A stretch of 64,000 nucleotides of DNA from Halichoerus grypus (Eukaryota > Chordata > Mammalia > Carnivora > Phocidae). The notes under the pieces were generated by a model. That model had not been told where the DNA came from and did not search any database. It saw nothing but the letters and a program-made list of their open reading frames with translations. Position numbers and translations under genes: made by a program. Of the stretch, positions 1-12,249 are shown piece by piece; position 1 is the stretch's first letter; each line of letters starts with the position of its first letter. Location: NCBI RefSeq assembly GCF_964656455.1, contig NC_135718.1:150828762-150892761 (forward strand). The letters run 5' to 3'.

Positions 1-90
1 CTCAGGGCTGCAGCACCATCCTGGAGGGAATTGGTTCCATAGAAATCACTCCAGGGTTTGCTGGACCATTGTCTTCATAAACAGATATTT

Positions 91-299
91 AAAAATTTAA
101 TTTAATTTAATTTTTGTTATTTTTAGAGAGAGCGAGAGAGCATGAGCAGGGAGGAGCAGAGGGAGAAGGAGAGAATCTTAAGCAGGCTGCACACTCAGCA
201 CATAGCCTGATGTAGGGCTCGATCTTACCCCCCTGAGATCATGACCTGAGCCAAAATCAAGAGTTGGACACTTCACCCACTGAGCCACCTACGCGCCCC
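91..299 (-). mobile_element. Older carnivore SINE (antisense)
   Basis: Ends TGAGCCACCTACGCGCCCC. Flanked by AACAGATATTT (80-90) and AACAGACATTT (300-310), a slightly decayed TSD. Confidence 0.85.
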
Positions 300-302
300 A
301 AC

Positions 303-820
303 AGACATTTTTATTAAAGCATGACACATGTACAGAAAAGCATACAAATTAGAAACATACATGTCTGTGTTACTGTTAAATGAACACGCTTGTGTATCTA
401 CCACACATTCTCTCCATTCATTAGCTCTTCCCTCTTTCACAAATACAACCACTGTTCTCACTTTTGACATCATAGGTTAGTTTGGCCTGTATATAAAGGG
501 AATTATATGGTGTGTGCCTTATGTTTGGCTTCTTTTGCTCAACATCTGATGAAATTTATCTATGTTATTACTTGCACCTGGTCATTTCATGGCTTTTCAG
601 TGTGTGACTATACAGAAGTTTATTCATCCATTCTGCTATTGATGAATCTTTGGGTTGTTTTTTCCCCCCTATTATAATAATGGTGCTAGTAGCCTATTGT
701 ACACACTTTTCATATATGCATGTCTGTTGGGCATATCTCTAGGTGTAGAATCATGGGGTATGTATATAGACTTGTAGCGGATGCTGGCCAGCTGTTTGCC
801 AAAGTGGTTGAACCAAGCAG
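303..820. repeat. Probable old LINE 3'-end-like sequence
   Basis: Phrases such as TTATTCATCCATTCTGCTAT and TTGGGTTGTTTTTTCCCCCC are typical of ancient L1 3' UTR sequence. Family and exact ends are not determined. Confidence 0.4.
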
Positions 821-1136
821 TATATGAGAGGAGTCCCATGATGCTTCAGGGCTGTTGGCTTTTTTGAGGCCCTGCAAATGGCAAGTGAAGGTGCAGGTGT
901 GTGGAGCCTGGAAGGCAAAGGCTAAAACCAAGGGAGCCACATCTCTGGTATTCTGCACAAAATTCCTACAGTATACTTGTTTCTGGGAGTTAGCTGAGAC
1001 ACATTCTTGAATTTAATTAATTAATTAATTAAATAACTTCATTAAGCATTTACTATGTTCCAAGAACTATGCAAGATTCTGTTGATGAAACAAAGATGAA
1101 ACATGTTGATTGTATCCTTAAGAATCTTTCAGACAG

Positions 1137-1334
1137 GGGCACCTGGGTGGCTTGATTGGTTAAGCAAGCGTCTGCCTTTGACTCAGGTCATGATCCTAGG
1201 GTCCTGGGATAGAGCCCCGCATCGGGCTCCCTGCTCAGCGGACAGCCTGCTTCTCACCCTCCCACTGCTGCTCCCCCTGCCTGTACTCTCTCTCTCTGTC
1301 AAATAAATAAATAAAATCTAAAAAAAAAAAAAAA
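1137..1334 (+). mobile_element. Carnivore SINE
   Basis: GGGCACCTGGGTGGCTTGAT head, AAATAAATAAATAAAATCTA tail and poly(A). AAGAATC..CAGACAG recurs on both sides with a small indel. Confidence 0.93.
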
Positions 1335-2860
1335 GAATCAGACAGAGGAAAACGAGCATGTGCAGCAACAATTGTAAGGGAAGTGTCACCGACAGGCAAG
1401 ACCCATTTAGAGCACAAAGGGAGCTAAGAAAATGGAGATTCCTTCTGGTGGGGGGCAGGGGAGTGCTGTGGGACGTGGCCTTGAAGGATGCAGCATTGCT
1501 CAGGAGATAGGAATAAGGAAGAAAGATAATGTGAGTAGAGGGAACAGCTGAATGGAAGTAGGGAAAACACAGGGTTTGGACGGGAAATGAAAAGCAAATG
1601 CACCTGTTAGCTTGGAGAAAGATAGCATAAATGAACTGATTCAGTTAACTGATACAAGGAGTTGGGGGGGCATGGGCTGAGAAAGGTCGATAGAGGTCAG
1701 GGGGTTGCATTGTCTGAGGAGAGGAGTCAATATGGCCAGTGAAGCCCCCAGTGTGGGGTTAAGTGGAGAAAGAGGGGAAATGAAGTGGGATGTGGGCCCT
1801 GGAGGGTGCTTTATCTACTTTATGATTTTGCCTTGACTGGGGCTGTCCCTGCCCCAGCACTTTTGGGATCTTACTGGGCTCTATCCACTCAGTCCCCAAC
1901 GGGTGGCCCCTCTTTTGCCTTCCCCCAAGCCTGATGGCACAACCCCAAGCTGAGAAAAACCTCAACATCCTTTTGTTGGCTGGTGGAAGTGTACTGCTCT
2001 GAGACTTGCCCCCGCCCCCCGCCCCCCTCCCGGCTCTCAGCCCTCACCCCTCCTCCCCCAGCAATCCAGGTCAGAGTTAGCCGAGCTGACTGTCGACCCT
2101 GCACAGCTTTGGAGGCTGCAGCCCCTGCACTTGAGCGGGACTCCCTGCTGGCCAGATGGTCTCCTTGACCACCCTCCCTGCTGGCTGCCCATTTCTTCCT
2201 GAGGAGGCAGTGGAGTTAATCACCTAACTTCTGCTCTCCCCCTGCAGAGTTACTGTTTTACTCCATTTGTTCTTAACCACCGGAAGAGGGGCCCCAAAGC
2301 TGCTGAGCGGTAGCAGCAGCGGTGGTGGCAGCCCCAGGACCTCCCCTGACCACCGGAATCTGCTGTGGCCTCTCCCCTCTGAACAAGCCAGTACTCTTTG
2401 TCAGAGCGTCCTCCATCTCTCAGCATAGGCTAACTTGGGTGGAAGTATGTTTTCTTTTCTTTTCTTTTTTTAATTATTTGTTTCAGGGGTATAGGTCTGT
2501 GATTCATCAGTCTTATATAATACCCTGTGCTCATTACACCCCATACCCCTCCCCCACAACGTCCATCACCCGGTTACCCCATCCTCCCACCCCCCCTCCC
2601 CTCCAGCAACCCTCAGTTTGTTTCCTATGATTAAGAGTCTCTTATGGTTTGTCTCCCTCTCTGGTTTCCTCTTGTTTCATTTTTTCCTCTCTTCCCCTAT
2701 GATCCTCTGCCTTGTTTCTTAAATTCCACATATTAGTGAGATCATGTGGTAATTGTCTTTCTCTGATTGACTTATTTAGCTCAGCAAAATACCCTCCAGT
2801 TCCATCCATTTTGATGTAAATGGTAAGTATTCATCCTTTGTGATGGCTGAGTAATATTCC

Positions 2861-2864
<4 letters not shown>

Positions 2865-2902
<38 letters not shown>
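2865..2902. repeat. (GT)n microsatellite inside the L1
   Basis: About 19 TG units within the 3' region of the L1 copy. Confidence 0.9.
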
Positions 2903-2906
<4 letters not shown>

Positions 2907-3656
2907 CCACATCATCTTTATCTATTCATCTGTCAATGGACATCTGAGCTCTTTCCATAGTTTGGCTATTGTGGACATTGCTGCTATAAACATTGGGGTA
3001 CAGTTGCCCCTTCAGATCACTACACTTGTATCTTTGCGGTAGATACCTAGTAGTGCAATTGCTGGATCATAGAATAGTTCTATTTTCAACTTTTTGAGGA
3101 ACCTCCATACTGTTTTCCAGAGTGGCTGCACCAGCTTGCATTCCCACCAACAGTGTAGGAGGGTTCCCCTTTCTCCGCATCCCAGCCAACATCTGTCGTT
3201 TCCTGACTTGTTAATTTTAGCCATTCTGACTGGTGTGAGGTGATATCTCATTGAGGTTTTGATTGGGATTTCCCTGATGCTGAGCGATGTTGAGCACTTT
3301 TTCATGTGTCTGTTGGCTATCTGGACGTCCCCCCTGGAAAAATGTCTGTTCATGTCTTCTGCCCATCCCCCGACTGGATCACTTGTTCTCTGGGTGTTGA
3401 GTCTGATAAGTTCTTTATAGATTTTGGATACTAGCCCTTTATCTGATATGTCATTTGCAAATATCTTCTCCCATTCTGTTGGTCGTCCCCTGGTTTCGTT
3501 GACTGTTTCTTCCTCTGTGCAAAAGCTTCTTATCTTGATGAAGTCCCAATAGTTCACCTTTGCCCTTGCTTCCCCTGCCTTTGGCGATGTTTCTAGGAAG
3601 AAGTTGCTGTGGCTGAGGTCGAAGAGGTTGCTGCCTGTGTTCTCCTTTAGGATTTT

Positions 3657-3854
3657 TTTTTTTTTTTAAAGATTTTATTTATTTATTTGACGGAGAGAGA
3701 GATAGTGAGAGCAGGAACACAAGCAGGGGGAATGGGAGAGGGAGAAGCAGGCTTCCCACCTAGCAGGGAGCCCGATGCGGGACTCGATCCCAGGACCCTG
3801 GGATCATGACCTGAGCCGAAGGCAGACGCTTAACGACTGAGCCACCCAGGCGCC
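3657..3854 (-). mobile_element. Carnivore SINE inserted in the L1
   Basis: A perfect 15-bp TSD, CTCCTTTAGGATTTT, at 3642-3656 and 3855-3869. The SINE splits the L1 ORF2 reading frame. Confidence 0.96.
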
Positions 3855-5287
3855 CTCCTTTAGGATTTTGATGGACTCCTGTCTCACATTGAGGTCTTTC
3901 AACCATTTTGAGTCTATTTTTGTGTGTGGTGTAAGGAAATGGTCCAGTTTCATTCTTCTGCATGTGGCTGTCCAATTTTCCCAACACCATTTGTTGAAGA
4001 GACTGTCTTTCTTCCATTGGACATTCTTTCCTGCTTTGTCAAAGATTAGTTGACCATAGAGTTGAGGGTCCATTTCTGGGCTCTCTCTTCTGTTCCATTG
4101 ATCTATGTGTCTGTTTTTGTGCCAGTACCATACTGTCTTGATGATGACAGCTTTGTAATAGAGCTGGAAGTCTGGAATTGTGATGCCGCCAGCTTTGCTT
4201 TTCTTTTTCAACATTTCTCTGGCTATTAGGGGTCTTTTCTGGTTCCATACAAATTTTAGGATTATTTGTTCCATTTCTTTGAAAAAAGTGGATGGTATTT
4301 TGATGGGGATTGCATTGAATGTGTAGATTGCTCTAGGTAGCATTGACATCTTCACAATATTTGTTCTTCCAATCCATGAGCATGGAACGTTTTTCCATTT
4401 CTTTGTGTCTTCCTCAATTTGTTTCATGAGTATTTTATAGTTTTCTGAGTACAGATCCTTTGCCTCTTTGGTTAGATTTATTCCTAGGTATCTTATGGTT
4501 TTGGGTGCGATTGTAAATGGGATCGACTCCTTAATTTCTGTTTCTTCTGTCTTGTTGTTGGTGTATAGGAATGCCACTGATTTCTGTGCATTGATTTTAT
4601 ATCCTGCCACTTGACTGAATTCCTGTATGAGTTCTAGCAGTTTTGGGGTGGAGTCTTTTGGGTTTTCCACATAGAGTATCAGAAGTTACTTTTTCATCCT
4701 GGTGTTTCTTGTCTCTCCATTTGGCGTATAAGCCCTCCAGGACAGGGAATGAGTCAAAGCCCCCAGCATATAGTACGTTGCCCACTCACTTTTCCGTCAT
4801 TCCTTCCCCACAACATCCTGCCCCATCCCCTTCCAGCCCTGCCCCACTCTGACCTTCTGCCTCCTCCCCTTTCTCTAATCTCAACCAGACACTCAGTGTC
4901 CTGACAATTCTTGTTTCTGGCCCTCAGCACCTCCCATCCCCAGAGAGATGATTCCAGACCTTCACTATCTCGTTGAGGGCCAGTCCCATGGTCACAGGCT
5001 CCATCAACCTACACACTCCTTCTGCAAGAAAGCAGATGCCAGTGAGGGGTTCCAGCAACCCGCCAACCATTCCTCAATGTCAGAGACACCAGAGGGGGGT
5101 TCCTCAATGTCAACCACCTCGTTTACTCCCTTAAGCAACCCGATTCACCTCTGCTTGGCCCGTCCTTTCCTACTTCATCCACAAGGCTGGCCAGGACCTG
5201 CTTGTCCCTGATGACATCTCTGACCTTTCTTCAAGCTGCTCCCTTTCTTCTGGCTTTCCACTCCTAGCTCATTTCCTTTGCATTTTA

Positions 5288-5494
5288 TTTATTTTTATTT
5301 TTTAAAGATTTTATTTATTTATTTGACAGAGAGTGAGCAAGTGAGCACACAAGCAGGGGGAGCAGCAGAGGAAGAGAGAGAAGCAGTCTCCTCCGCTGAG
5401 CAGGGAGCCCAATGTGGGGCTCGATACCAGGACCCTGGGGTCGTGATCCGAGCAGAAGGCAGATGCTTAACCAACTGAGCCACCCAGGTGCCCC
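5288..5494 (-). mobile_element. Carnivore SINE (antisense)
   Basis: A 14-bp TSD, TCCTTTGCATTTTA, at 5274-5287 and 5495-5508. Back-to-back with the next SINE on the opposite strand. Confidence 0.95.
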
Positions 5495-5522
5495 TCCTTT
5501 GCATTTTAAAAACTGTATTGCA

Positions 5523-5700
5523 GGACGCCTGGGTGGCTCAGTTGGTTAAGCGACTGCCTTTGGCTCAGGTCATGATCCCGGAGTCCTGGGATCGAGTCGG
5601 ACTCCCGGCTCAGCGGGGAGCCTGCTTCTCCCTCTGACCCTCTCCCCTCTCATGCTGTTTCTCACTCTCTCTCAAATAAATAAATAAAATCTTTATTAAA
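5523..5700 (+). mobile_element. Carnivore SINE
   Basis: A 15-bp TSD, AAAAACTGTATTGCA, at 5508-5522 and 5701-5715. It inserted just beside the 3' copy of the preceding SINE's TSD, giving an inverted SINE pair with a 13-bp spacer. Confidence 0.95.
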
Positions 5701-5789
5701 AAAAACTGTATTGCAATGCCACCTAGTTTTTCTCTCTTGTCTTCCTTTCCTATGTGACTCCTTTACTACTCACACTTTATTACTTCACT

Positions 5790-6400
5790 TCTGAAACTTC
5801 TGGCCACCAACTGTGTGTGGGTTTTTGCAAGCAGGTCTCTGTGACACTAGCTGGGTGTCCTATAATTCAACTCAATTCTGACACTGTCTGCCCAGAGATA
5901 GTGTCAGATCCTGCAAGTTCAGGACTCAGTCCTACAAGACTGTGTCTCCCCACTTCGGATGACAGTCTCAAGCCCTGGTTTTCAACTGCGCTTCTGACCA
6001 ACTGTTGTAGATCAAATGACCTACAATCAACTGGTTGTAGATAGAATGGTTCGATTAATTTGCTGGAGCAGCTCGCAGAACTCAGAGAAACACTTATGTT
6101 TACCAGCTTATTAAGGGATATGATAAAGTGTACAGATGAAGAGATACATAAGGCAAGGTCTGGTGGGGGGGGGGTCCCAAGTGCAGGAGCTTCTGTCCCC
6201 ATGGAGTTGGGGTGTGTCATCCTCCCAGTGGGATGTGTTTACCTTCCTGGAAATTCCCAAAACCTGTGCTATTGGGATTTTATGGAGGCTTCCTCACATA
6301 GACATGACTGGTTATTAACTCTATCTCCAGCCCCAGTCTCCTCTCTGGAAGATAAGGAGTGGAGCTAGATTGGATGACTACCAACTCTTCCTTCCCCACT
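5790..6400. repeat. Possible ancient LTR-type repeat
   Basis: Phrases such as TTTGCTGGAGCAGCTCGCAG and GAGATACATAAGGCAAGGTC recall a dispersed ancient repeat, perhaps an LTR, but I cannot name the family. No coding potential is claimed. Confidence 0.35.
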
Positions 6401-6900
6401 TTATGTTGTCACAAATGATGTCCTTATACATTGTGTGCCTATTAACATAGATTTATAATGGTTGTTTTAAGCACTTGTCTTTTTCACATCATAAAAAACA
6501 GTTATAAACCAAAAATGCAATTAATACTGGCTGTGATAGTTACCTATGTAATTCCCTTTAACCCTGTTCTTTATTCCTTCACATGGCTTTGAGTTACTGC
6601 CCGTGTCTTCATCTCTTTAGGCATGCCTAAAGATCTGTTAGCAAGAACTCCTAGCTTTTCATTATCTGGGAATGTTTTCGTTGGTCCTTCATTTTTTTGC
6701 AAGATAATTTTGTCAGATATAGAATTCTTAATTGATAGCCTTAATAAGCTTTCAGCCCTTTACATATGTCATCTCACCGCTTTCTAGCCTCATGGTTTCC
6801 GAAGAGAAATTGGTTGTTAATCTTACTGGGGATCCCTTGTGCATGACAAGTTGCTTCTGGCTTGTTGCTTTCAAGATTCTCTGTCTTTGGCTTTTGACAT

Positions 6901-7121
6901 ATTATTTTATTTTATTTTATTTTATTTTTAAAGATTTTCATTTATTTACTTGAGAGAGAGAGAATGAGAGAGAGAGAAAGCACATGAGAGGGGGGAGGGT
7001 CAGAGGGAGAAGCAGACTCCCTGCTGAGCAGGGAGCCCAATGCGGGACTTGATCCAGGGACTCCAGGATCGTGACCTGAGCCAAAGGCAGTCGCTTAACC
7101 AACTGAGCCACCCAGGCGCCC
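6901..7121 (-). mobile_element. Carnivore SINE with (TTTTA)n tail
   Basis: A 13-bp TSD, TGGCTTTTGACAT, at 6888-6900 and 7122-7134. The tail on the + strand reads as a TTTTA repeat. Confidence 0.93.
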
Positions 7122-7486
7122 TGGCTTTTGACATTTTAGAATGTATCTTGATATGAATCTCTTGTGTTTAACTTACTTGGAGTTCACTGAGTTTCTTGGA
7201 TGTGTATATTCATGTCTTTTATTGAATTTGGGAAGTTCTGGGCCATTATTTCTTCAGATATTCTTTCTGCCCCTTTGTCTGTTTCCTCTCTTTTGGGACT
7301 CCCATTATACACATGTTGGTATATTTGCTGGAATCCCACAGGTCTCTTAGGCTCTGTTTATTTTTCTTCATTCTTTTCTCTTTCTGTTCCTCAACCTGAA
7401 TAATTTCAGTTGACTTAGTTGTGCTGTTGAAACTCTCCAGTGAATCTTTCATTTCAGTTATTATACCTTTCAGCTCCAGAATTTCT

Positions 7487-8397
7487 TTTTTTAAAAATTT
7501 TTTATTGTTATGTTAATCACCATACATTACATCATTAGTTTTTGATGCAGTGTTCCATGATTCATTGTTTGTGCATAACACTCAGTGCTCCATGCAGAAT
7601 GTGCCCTCTTTAATACCCATCACCAGGCTAACCCATCCTCCCACCTCCCTCCCCTCTAGAACCCTCTTTGTTTTTCAGAGTCCATCGTCTCTCATGGTTC
7701 GTCTCCCCCTCCGATTTCCCCCCCTTCATTCTTCTCCTCCTGCTATCTTCTTCTTCTTCTTTTTTTTTTTTTTAACATATATTGTATTATTTGTTTCAGA
7801 GGTACAGATCTGTGATTCAACAGTCTTGCACAATTCAGAGCGCTCACCATAGCACATACCCTCCCCAATATCTATTACCCGGCTACCCCATCCCTCCCAC
7901 CCCCCACCACCCCAGCAACCCTCAGTTTGTTTCCTGAGATTAAGAATTCCTCATATCGGGCGCCTGGGTGGCTCAGTTGGTTAAGCGACTGCCTTCGGCT
8001 CAGGTCATGATCCTGGAGTCCCAGGATCGAGTCCCACATCGGGCTCCCTGCTCGGCAGGGAGTCTGCTTCTCCCTCTGACCCTCCCCCCTCTCATGTGCT
8101 CTCTCTCTCTCTCTCATTCTCTCTGTCTCAAATAAATAAATAAAATCTTAAAAAAAAAAAAAAAAAAAAGAATTCCTCATATCAGTGAGGTCATATGATA
8201 CATGTCTTTCTCTGATTGACTTATTTCGCTCAGCATAACACCCTCCAGTTCCATCCACGTTGTTGCAAATGGCAAGATCTCATTCCTTTTGATGGCTGCA
8301 TAATATTCCATTGTATATATATACCACCTCTTCTTTATCCATTCATCTGTCGATGGACATCTTGGCTCTTTCCACAGTTTGGCTATTGTGGACATTA
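7487..8397 (-). mobile_element. 5'-truncated L1 3' end with 18-bp TSD
   Basis: TTCAGCTCCAGAATTTCT at 7469-7486 and 8398-8415 brackets about 700 bp of young L1 3' UTR/ORF2 end plus a nested SINE. The 3' UTR shows two related modules separated by a TTC/T tract (about 7,750-7,775). The minus strand 8395-8177 reads the L1 ORF2 C-terminus (MEYYAAIKRNEI, TTWMELEGVMLSEISQSEKD). Confidence 0.95.
7958..8167 (+). mobile_element. Carnivore SINE nested in the L1
   Basis: A perfect 16-bp TSD, AAGAATTCCTCATATC, at 7942-7957 and 8168-8183. A young subfamily with GAGTCTGCTTCTCCCTCTGA. Third level of nesting (old L1, young L1, SINE). Confidence 0.97.
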
Positions 8398-8557
8398 TTC
8401 AGCTCCAGAATTTCTATTTGATTCCCTCTTATAATTTCTGTTTATTGATATTTTCTTTGTTGAGACATCAGTCATCTGGCTTCCTTCAGTTCTTTGTCTA
8501 TAGTTTCCTTTGGCTCTTTGAGCATATTTCTGACAGTCCATATAAAGTTTTTGACTA

Positions 8558-8691
8558 GGGGTGCCAGGGTGGCTCTGTCAGTTAAGGGTCTGACTCTTGC
8601 TATCAGTTCAGGTCTTGATCTCAGGGTAATGAGTTCAAGTCTCATACAGGGCTCCATGCTGGGCATGGAGACTACTTTAAAAAAAATAGTT
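8558..8691 (+). mobile_element. Older SINE (short, diverged)
   Basis: GGGGTGCCAGGGTGGCTCTG head and A-rich tail, lacking the CT-rich segment. Confidence 0.8.
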
Positions 8692-8824
8692 TTTGTCTAT
8701 TAAGTCCAATGTCTATGATTCTTCATGGTTGCTTTCTTTTTCCCCCTTGTAAATAGGCCGCACTTTCTTGTTTCTTTATGTACTTTGATCTATTTCGTTT
8801 GCTAGTCTTTTGCTTAGGATTTTT

Positions 8825-9290
8825 GTACCCATGTTTCTGAGTTCAGAGCCTTTAATTTTCTTCTCTTGTGATATCCTTGCAGATTTTGGTGTCAGCCTAA
8901 TAAATATGTTAACCTCATAAAACAAGTTTGGAAGTATTATCTACTTCTATCTCTGAAAGCATTTGGGTAGGATTGGAGTTAAATTTTTTAAACTATTTTG
9001 TAGAGTTAACCAGGGATGCTAACTAGGTCTGGAGTTTACTTTGTGAGAAGGTTTTTCAGTATAGATTCAATTTACTTAATAGAAATTTTCTATTTAATCT
9101 CAATTTTAAAATCTATTGATGGAAAGCAGTTTATAATTCTTAAGGTCTTAATATCTGGGGGATCTGTGGCGATATCTTTAAAAAATTCTGATATTGCTTA
9201 TTTGTACCTTTTCACATTTCTTTTAATCAATCTATCTATGCATTAACCATACTTTGATTTTTTTATAAAATAAAAAAATGGCTTGTTGAT
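8825..9290 (-). mobile_element. Old L1 ORF2 fragment (antisense)
   Basis: CCTCATAAAACAAGTTTGGAA, GGTCTGGAGTTTACTTTGTG and ATCTGTGGCGATATCTTTAA are decayed antisense L1 reverse-transcriptase sequence. Its order relative to the ORF1 piece at 7.2-8.8 kb is wrong for one element, so it is a separate insertion or rearrangement. Confidence 0.6.
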
Positions 9291-9315
9291 CCTCTGTTGT
9301 ATAATTCTTTTCTTT

Positions 9316-9517
9316 CTTTCTTTTTTTTTTTTTTTTAAGATTTTATTTATTTATTTGACAGAGAGTTAGCACAAGCAGGGGGAACAGCAGGCCTAGGGAG
9401 AAGAAGAAGCAGGCTCCCCACTGAGCAGAAAGCCTGACATGGGGCTTGATCCCAGGACCCTGGGATCATGACCTGAGCCAAAGGCAGACCCTTAACGACT
9501 GAGCCACCCAGGCGCCT
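9316..9517 (-). mobile_element. Carnivore SINE (antisense)
   Basis: T-run at 9316, GAGCCACCCAGGCGCC at the end. First of five antisense SINEs within 1.4 kb. Confidence 0.92.
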
Positions 9518-9530
9518 CCCTCTCTCTCTT

Positions 9531-9728
9531 TTTAAAGATTTTATTTATTTATTTGAGAGAAAGAGAGACAGAGAGATCACAAGCAGGGGGAGGGGTAGTG
9601 GGAGAGAGAGAGGGAGCAGCAGACTCTTGGCTGAGCATAGAACCTGAGGTGGGGCTCAATCCCAGGACCCTGAGATCATGACCTGAGCTGAAGTCAGACG
9701 TTTAACTGACTGAGCCACCCAGGTGCCC
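9531..9728 (-). mobile_element. Carnivore SINE (antisense)
   Basis: TTTTAAAGATTTTATTTATT start, GAGCCACCCAGGTGCCCC end. Confidence 0.92.
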
Positions 9729-9861
9729 CTGGCACAAGGTCATTTTTGCTGCATTGTATTCAGAAGGCCAGCCCAGTTACTGGAGATGGGGAAGTGAGCT
9801 CCATCTCTTGAGGATGGGTGGAGCTACAAAGTCACATTGCAAGGGGCATGGCCATTTTTGC

Positions 9862-10061
9862 CTTTTTTTTTTTTTAAAGATTTTATTTATTTGATAGAGA
9901 GAGACACAGCAAGAGAGAGAACACAAGCAGGGGGAATGGGAGAGGGAGAAGCAGGCTTCCTGCGGAGCAGGGAGCCCAATGTGGGGCTTGATCCCAGGAC
10001 CCCGGGATCATGACCTGAGCAGAAGGCAGATGCTTAACCTACTGAGCCACCCAGGCGCCCC
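9862..10061 (-). mobile_element. Carnivore SINE (antisense)
   Basis: T-run, AAAGATTTTATTTATTTGA start, CCACCCAGGCGCCCC end. Confidence 0.92.
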
Positions 10062-10348
10062 CATTTTGCATTCTATCACACTGATTTTCTGCTGTAATTC
10101 TCAAACTTTAAATAAAAATTTAATTTAATTTAATTTTAATTTTAATTCCTTGAAACATAATTACAGAGTTATCTAGATGCCCCTTGAGCCTAATTCTATT
10201 GGTTATTTTTTCTTTTAGGTTTTGAACATGTTTCCTCTCCTTATGCTTGTTTGTTTTTTTATTTCATTTTGGACATTATGCATGAAAATTCCAGAAATAG
10301 TTTAATGCTCATGTTGATGTTATTTTTCTCCAAGAATAACTTATATTT

Positions 10349-10539
10349 TTATTTTTAAAAAATATTGTATTTATTTATTTGACAGAGAGAGAGAACACAA
10401 GCAGGAGGCGGGGCAGAGGGAGAGGGAGAAGCAGACTCTCTGCAGAGCAGGGAGCCCAACTCAGGGTTTGATCCCAGGACCCTGGGATCATGATGAGCCC
10501 AAGGCAGACGCTTAACCAATTGAATCACCCAGGCACCCC
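10349..10539 (-). mobile_element. Carnivore SINE (antisense)
   Basis: Diverged copy ending TCACCCAGGCACCCC. It abuts the next copy directly. Confidence 0.9.
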
Positions 10540-10738
10540 TAAAGATTTTATTTATTTATTAGAGACAAAGAGGGAGATGGCGGGGAGGGGCAGAGGGAGA
10601 GGGAGAGAGAGAATCCCCAAGCAGACTTCACGCTGAGTGCGGAGCCTGATGTAGGCTCCATCTCACAACCCTGAGATCATGACCTGAGCCAAAATCAAGA
10701 GTTGGATGCTTAACCAACTAAGGCACCCAGGTGTCCCA
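10540..10738 (-). mobile_element. Older carnivore SINE (antisense)
   Basis: TAAAGATTTTATTTATTTAT start, AAGGCACCCAGGTGTCCC end. Confidence 0.88.
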
Positions 10739-11360
10739 TTATACCCACTTCTTCTTAACATGAGATCCCTGAACTCTGTGTTCTTTTAGTTCCTTGAGTT
10801 TACTGTAAGCCTCCAGGGAATAGGAGTCAAATATGCTGGTCTCACCTCTCTGAGTTTCCTTCTTCCAGATCTTAGCCCCATAATATTTCACTGCTTTATT
10901 AGCTCCCTGATGCCTTTAGCAGTAAGCTTTTATATTTTGCCCATTTTTTTCCTGGTTATTCTCAGTAGCAGGGTTGGTTAGCATGTCTTAATGTGGTCTT
11001 CATGATCAGAATTAGAATTCTTTAGATGAATATTTATCTCACCTATTAAGTGTATACTGTGGAATAAAAGTATGTTCTGCTTTCAGATCACAAATTCTCT
11101 GGCGTCAGGAACCATGTCTTATACACAAAGAGGCCCCAACTCTTCGGGGCCCTGGTTACACTGGGGATTGTAACCAGTGGGGATTGTTCTCAGGATTTTT
11201 GTGCAATGCTTGATTGCACCTCTTGGCCTGTTCTTATATATAGGACCATGGGAGACAAAGAGACAGTCTCTGTTTCTGGTTTGGCAATGAACAGGGCCAG
11301 TTCAAATCATAAGAATATGAATAGGAACCCTATGTGTTTTTTGTTTGTTTGTTTGTTTTG

Positions 11361-11471
11361 TTTTTAAAGGTTTTCTCCCTAAGTAATCTCTACACCCAAA
11401 GTGGGGCTCAAACTTACAACCCTGAGATCAAGAATCTGGTGCTCTCCTGACTGAGCCAGCCAAGTGCCCCA
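11361..11471 (-). mobile_element. Old tRNA-derived SINE fragment (antisense)
   Basis: TTTTTAAAGGTTTTCTCCCT start, GAGCCAGCCAAGTGCCCC end. No GA-rich part is left. Confidence 0.75.
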
Positions 11472-12249
11472 GAACACTATGTGTTTTATTCTTTGGACTG
11501 TCAATATCAAAGAAACACAGTCTATCAACCAAATAGTTTCTTAATTATTTACTCTGGCTCCTGAGGAAATGCCAGGGTGAAGGTGTGGTTGGGAGTGAGC
11601 ATGTTTATAATGCATCCAGATATCTAAAAATCCCCCTCTCCATTGTTCTCCTCTCAGTGTCGTCCATTTTAACAGATCTGTTCATATAACAATCCCCATC
11701 TCCTATTCTATCCTCCAAATTCTTTCTGACCCTCCCTGGCAGACCTTTTTATTTCCTACATTTATTATGTGGCCATGCCACATAGCTTCCCTGCCAAAAA
11801 TGGCCACTCAAACTTCCATTTTTCTTTACTGACTGCACTGGGCTTTCCTAGGGGAGGCAAAAACTAGCAGCTCTATGTCATACCCTCATTTTAATTAGCA
11901 CACATCTTGATCTCTAGAGAGGACAAATGCGGGGATGTATCAAGGTCGTGTAGTTTTATTTTTCTCTAATTATTCTTAAGGGAGCAATGGCTGTGGAGAC
12001 TTCTTAGTGACTAAAAATTTGGCAATCATTAATGAGAAATGACCCCCGTTTGATGTGTTAAGTGCTTCAAAAGAGGATTATGAATCTAGCTCTATGGGAG
12101 GACAGGGGAGGGAGCTATGAAGGGAGCTTGGAGGGTTCATCTTACTGGGTCTGGCCATACAGAATTTCCAGCAGTCACCACTGGCCACTGGTGGTTGCCT
12201 CAGCCCTGCGTGGAGGGAGTCACGTCAGATACAGTGTTTATAACATTGT

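Larger units (their letters stand above)
2447..4681 (-). mobile_element. 5'-truncated young L1, 3' third of ORF2 plus 3' UTR
   Basis: Antisense L1 about 2.0 kb long excluding a nested SINE. The minus strand is open over about 815 bp (4670 to 3856), with the post-FADD reverse-transcriptase and thumb-like text ([36 protein letters not shown]). It is open again at 3557-3012 for the ORF2 C-terminal part ([24 protein letters not shown]). The copy is truncated just 3' of where FADD would be encoded. The long open stretches suggest a fairly young insertion. It is dead: no ORF1, no endonuclease, and a SINE interrupts it. Confidence 0.9.
6640..8820 (-). mobile_element. Ancient L1 fragment (ORF1 / 5' region), antisense
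   Basis: On the minus strand 7452-7246 reads a decayed L1 ORF1 segment (MKDSLESFNS, EQKEKRMKKNKQSLRDLWDS, IMGVPKE). Flanking text at 8,400-8,800 continues into the 5' side. The fragment is interrupted by a SINE (6901-7121), a younger L1 tail (7487-8397) and another SINE (8558-8691). Confidence 0.75.

Noticed and set aside
3012..4670. Long minus-strand frames (181 and 288 codons) as host genes
   Set aside because: Both are L1 ORF2 remnants. The 288-codon frame ends by running into a SINE.
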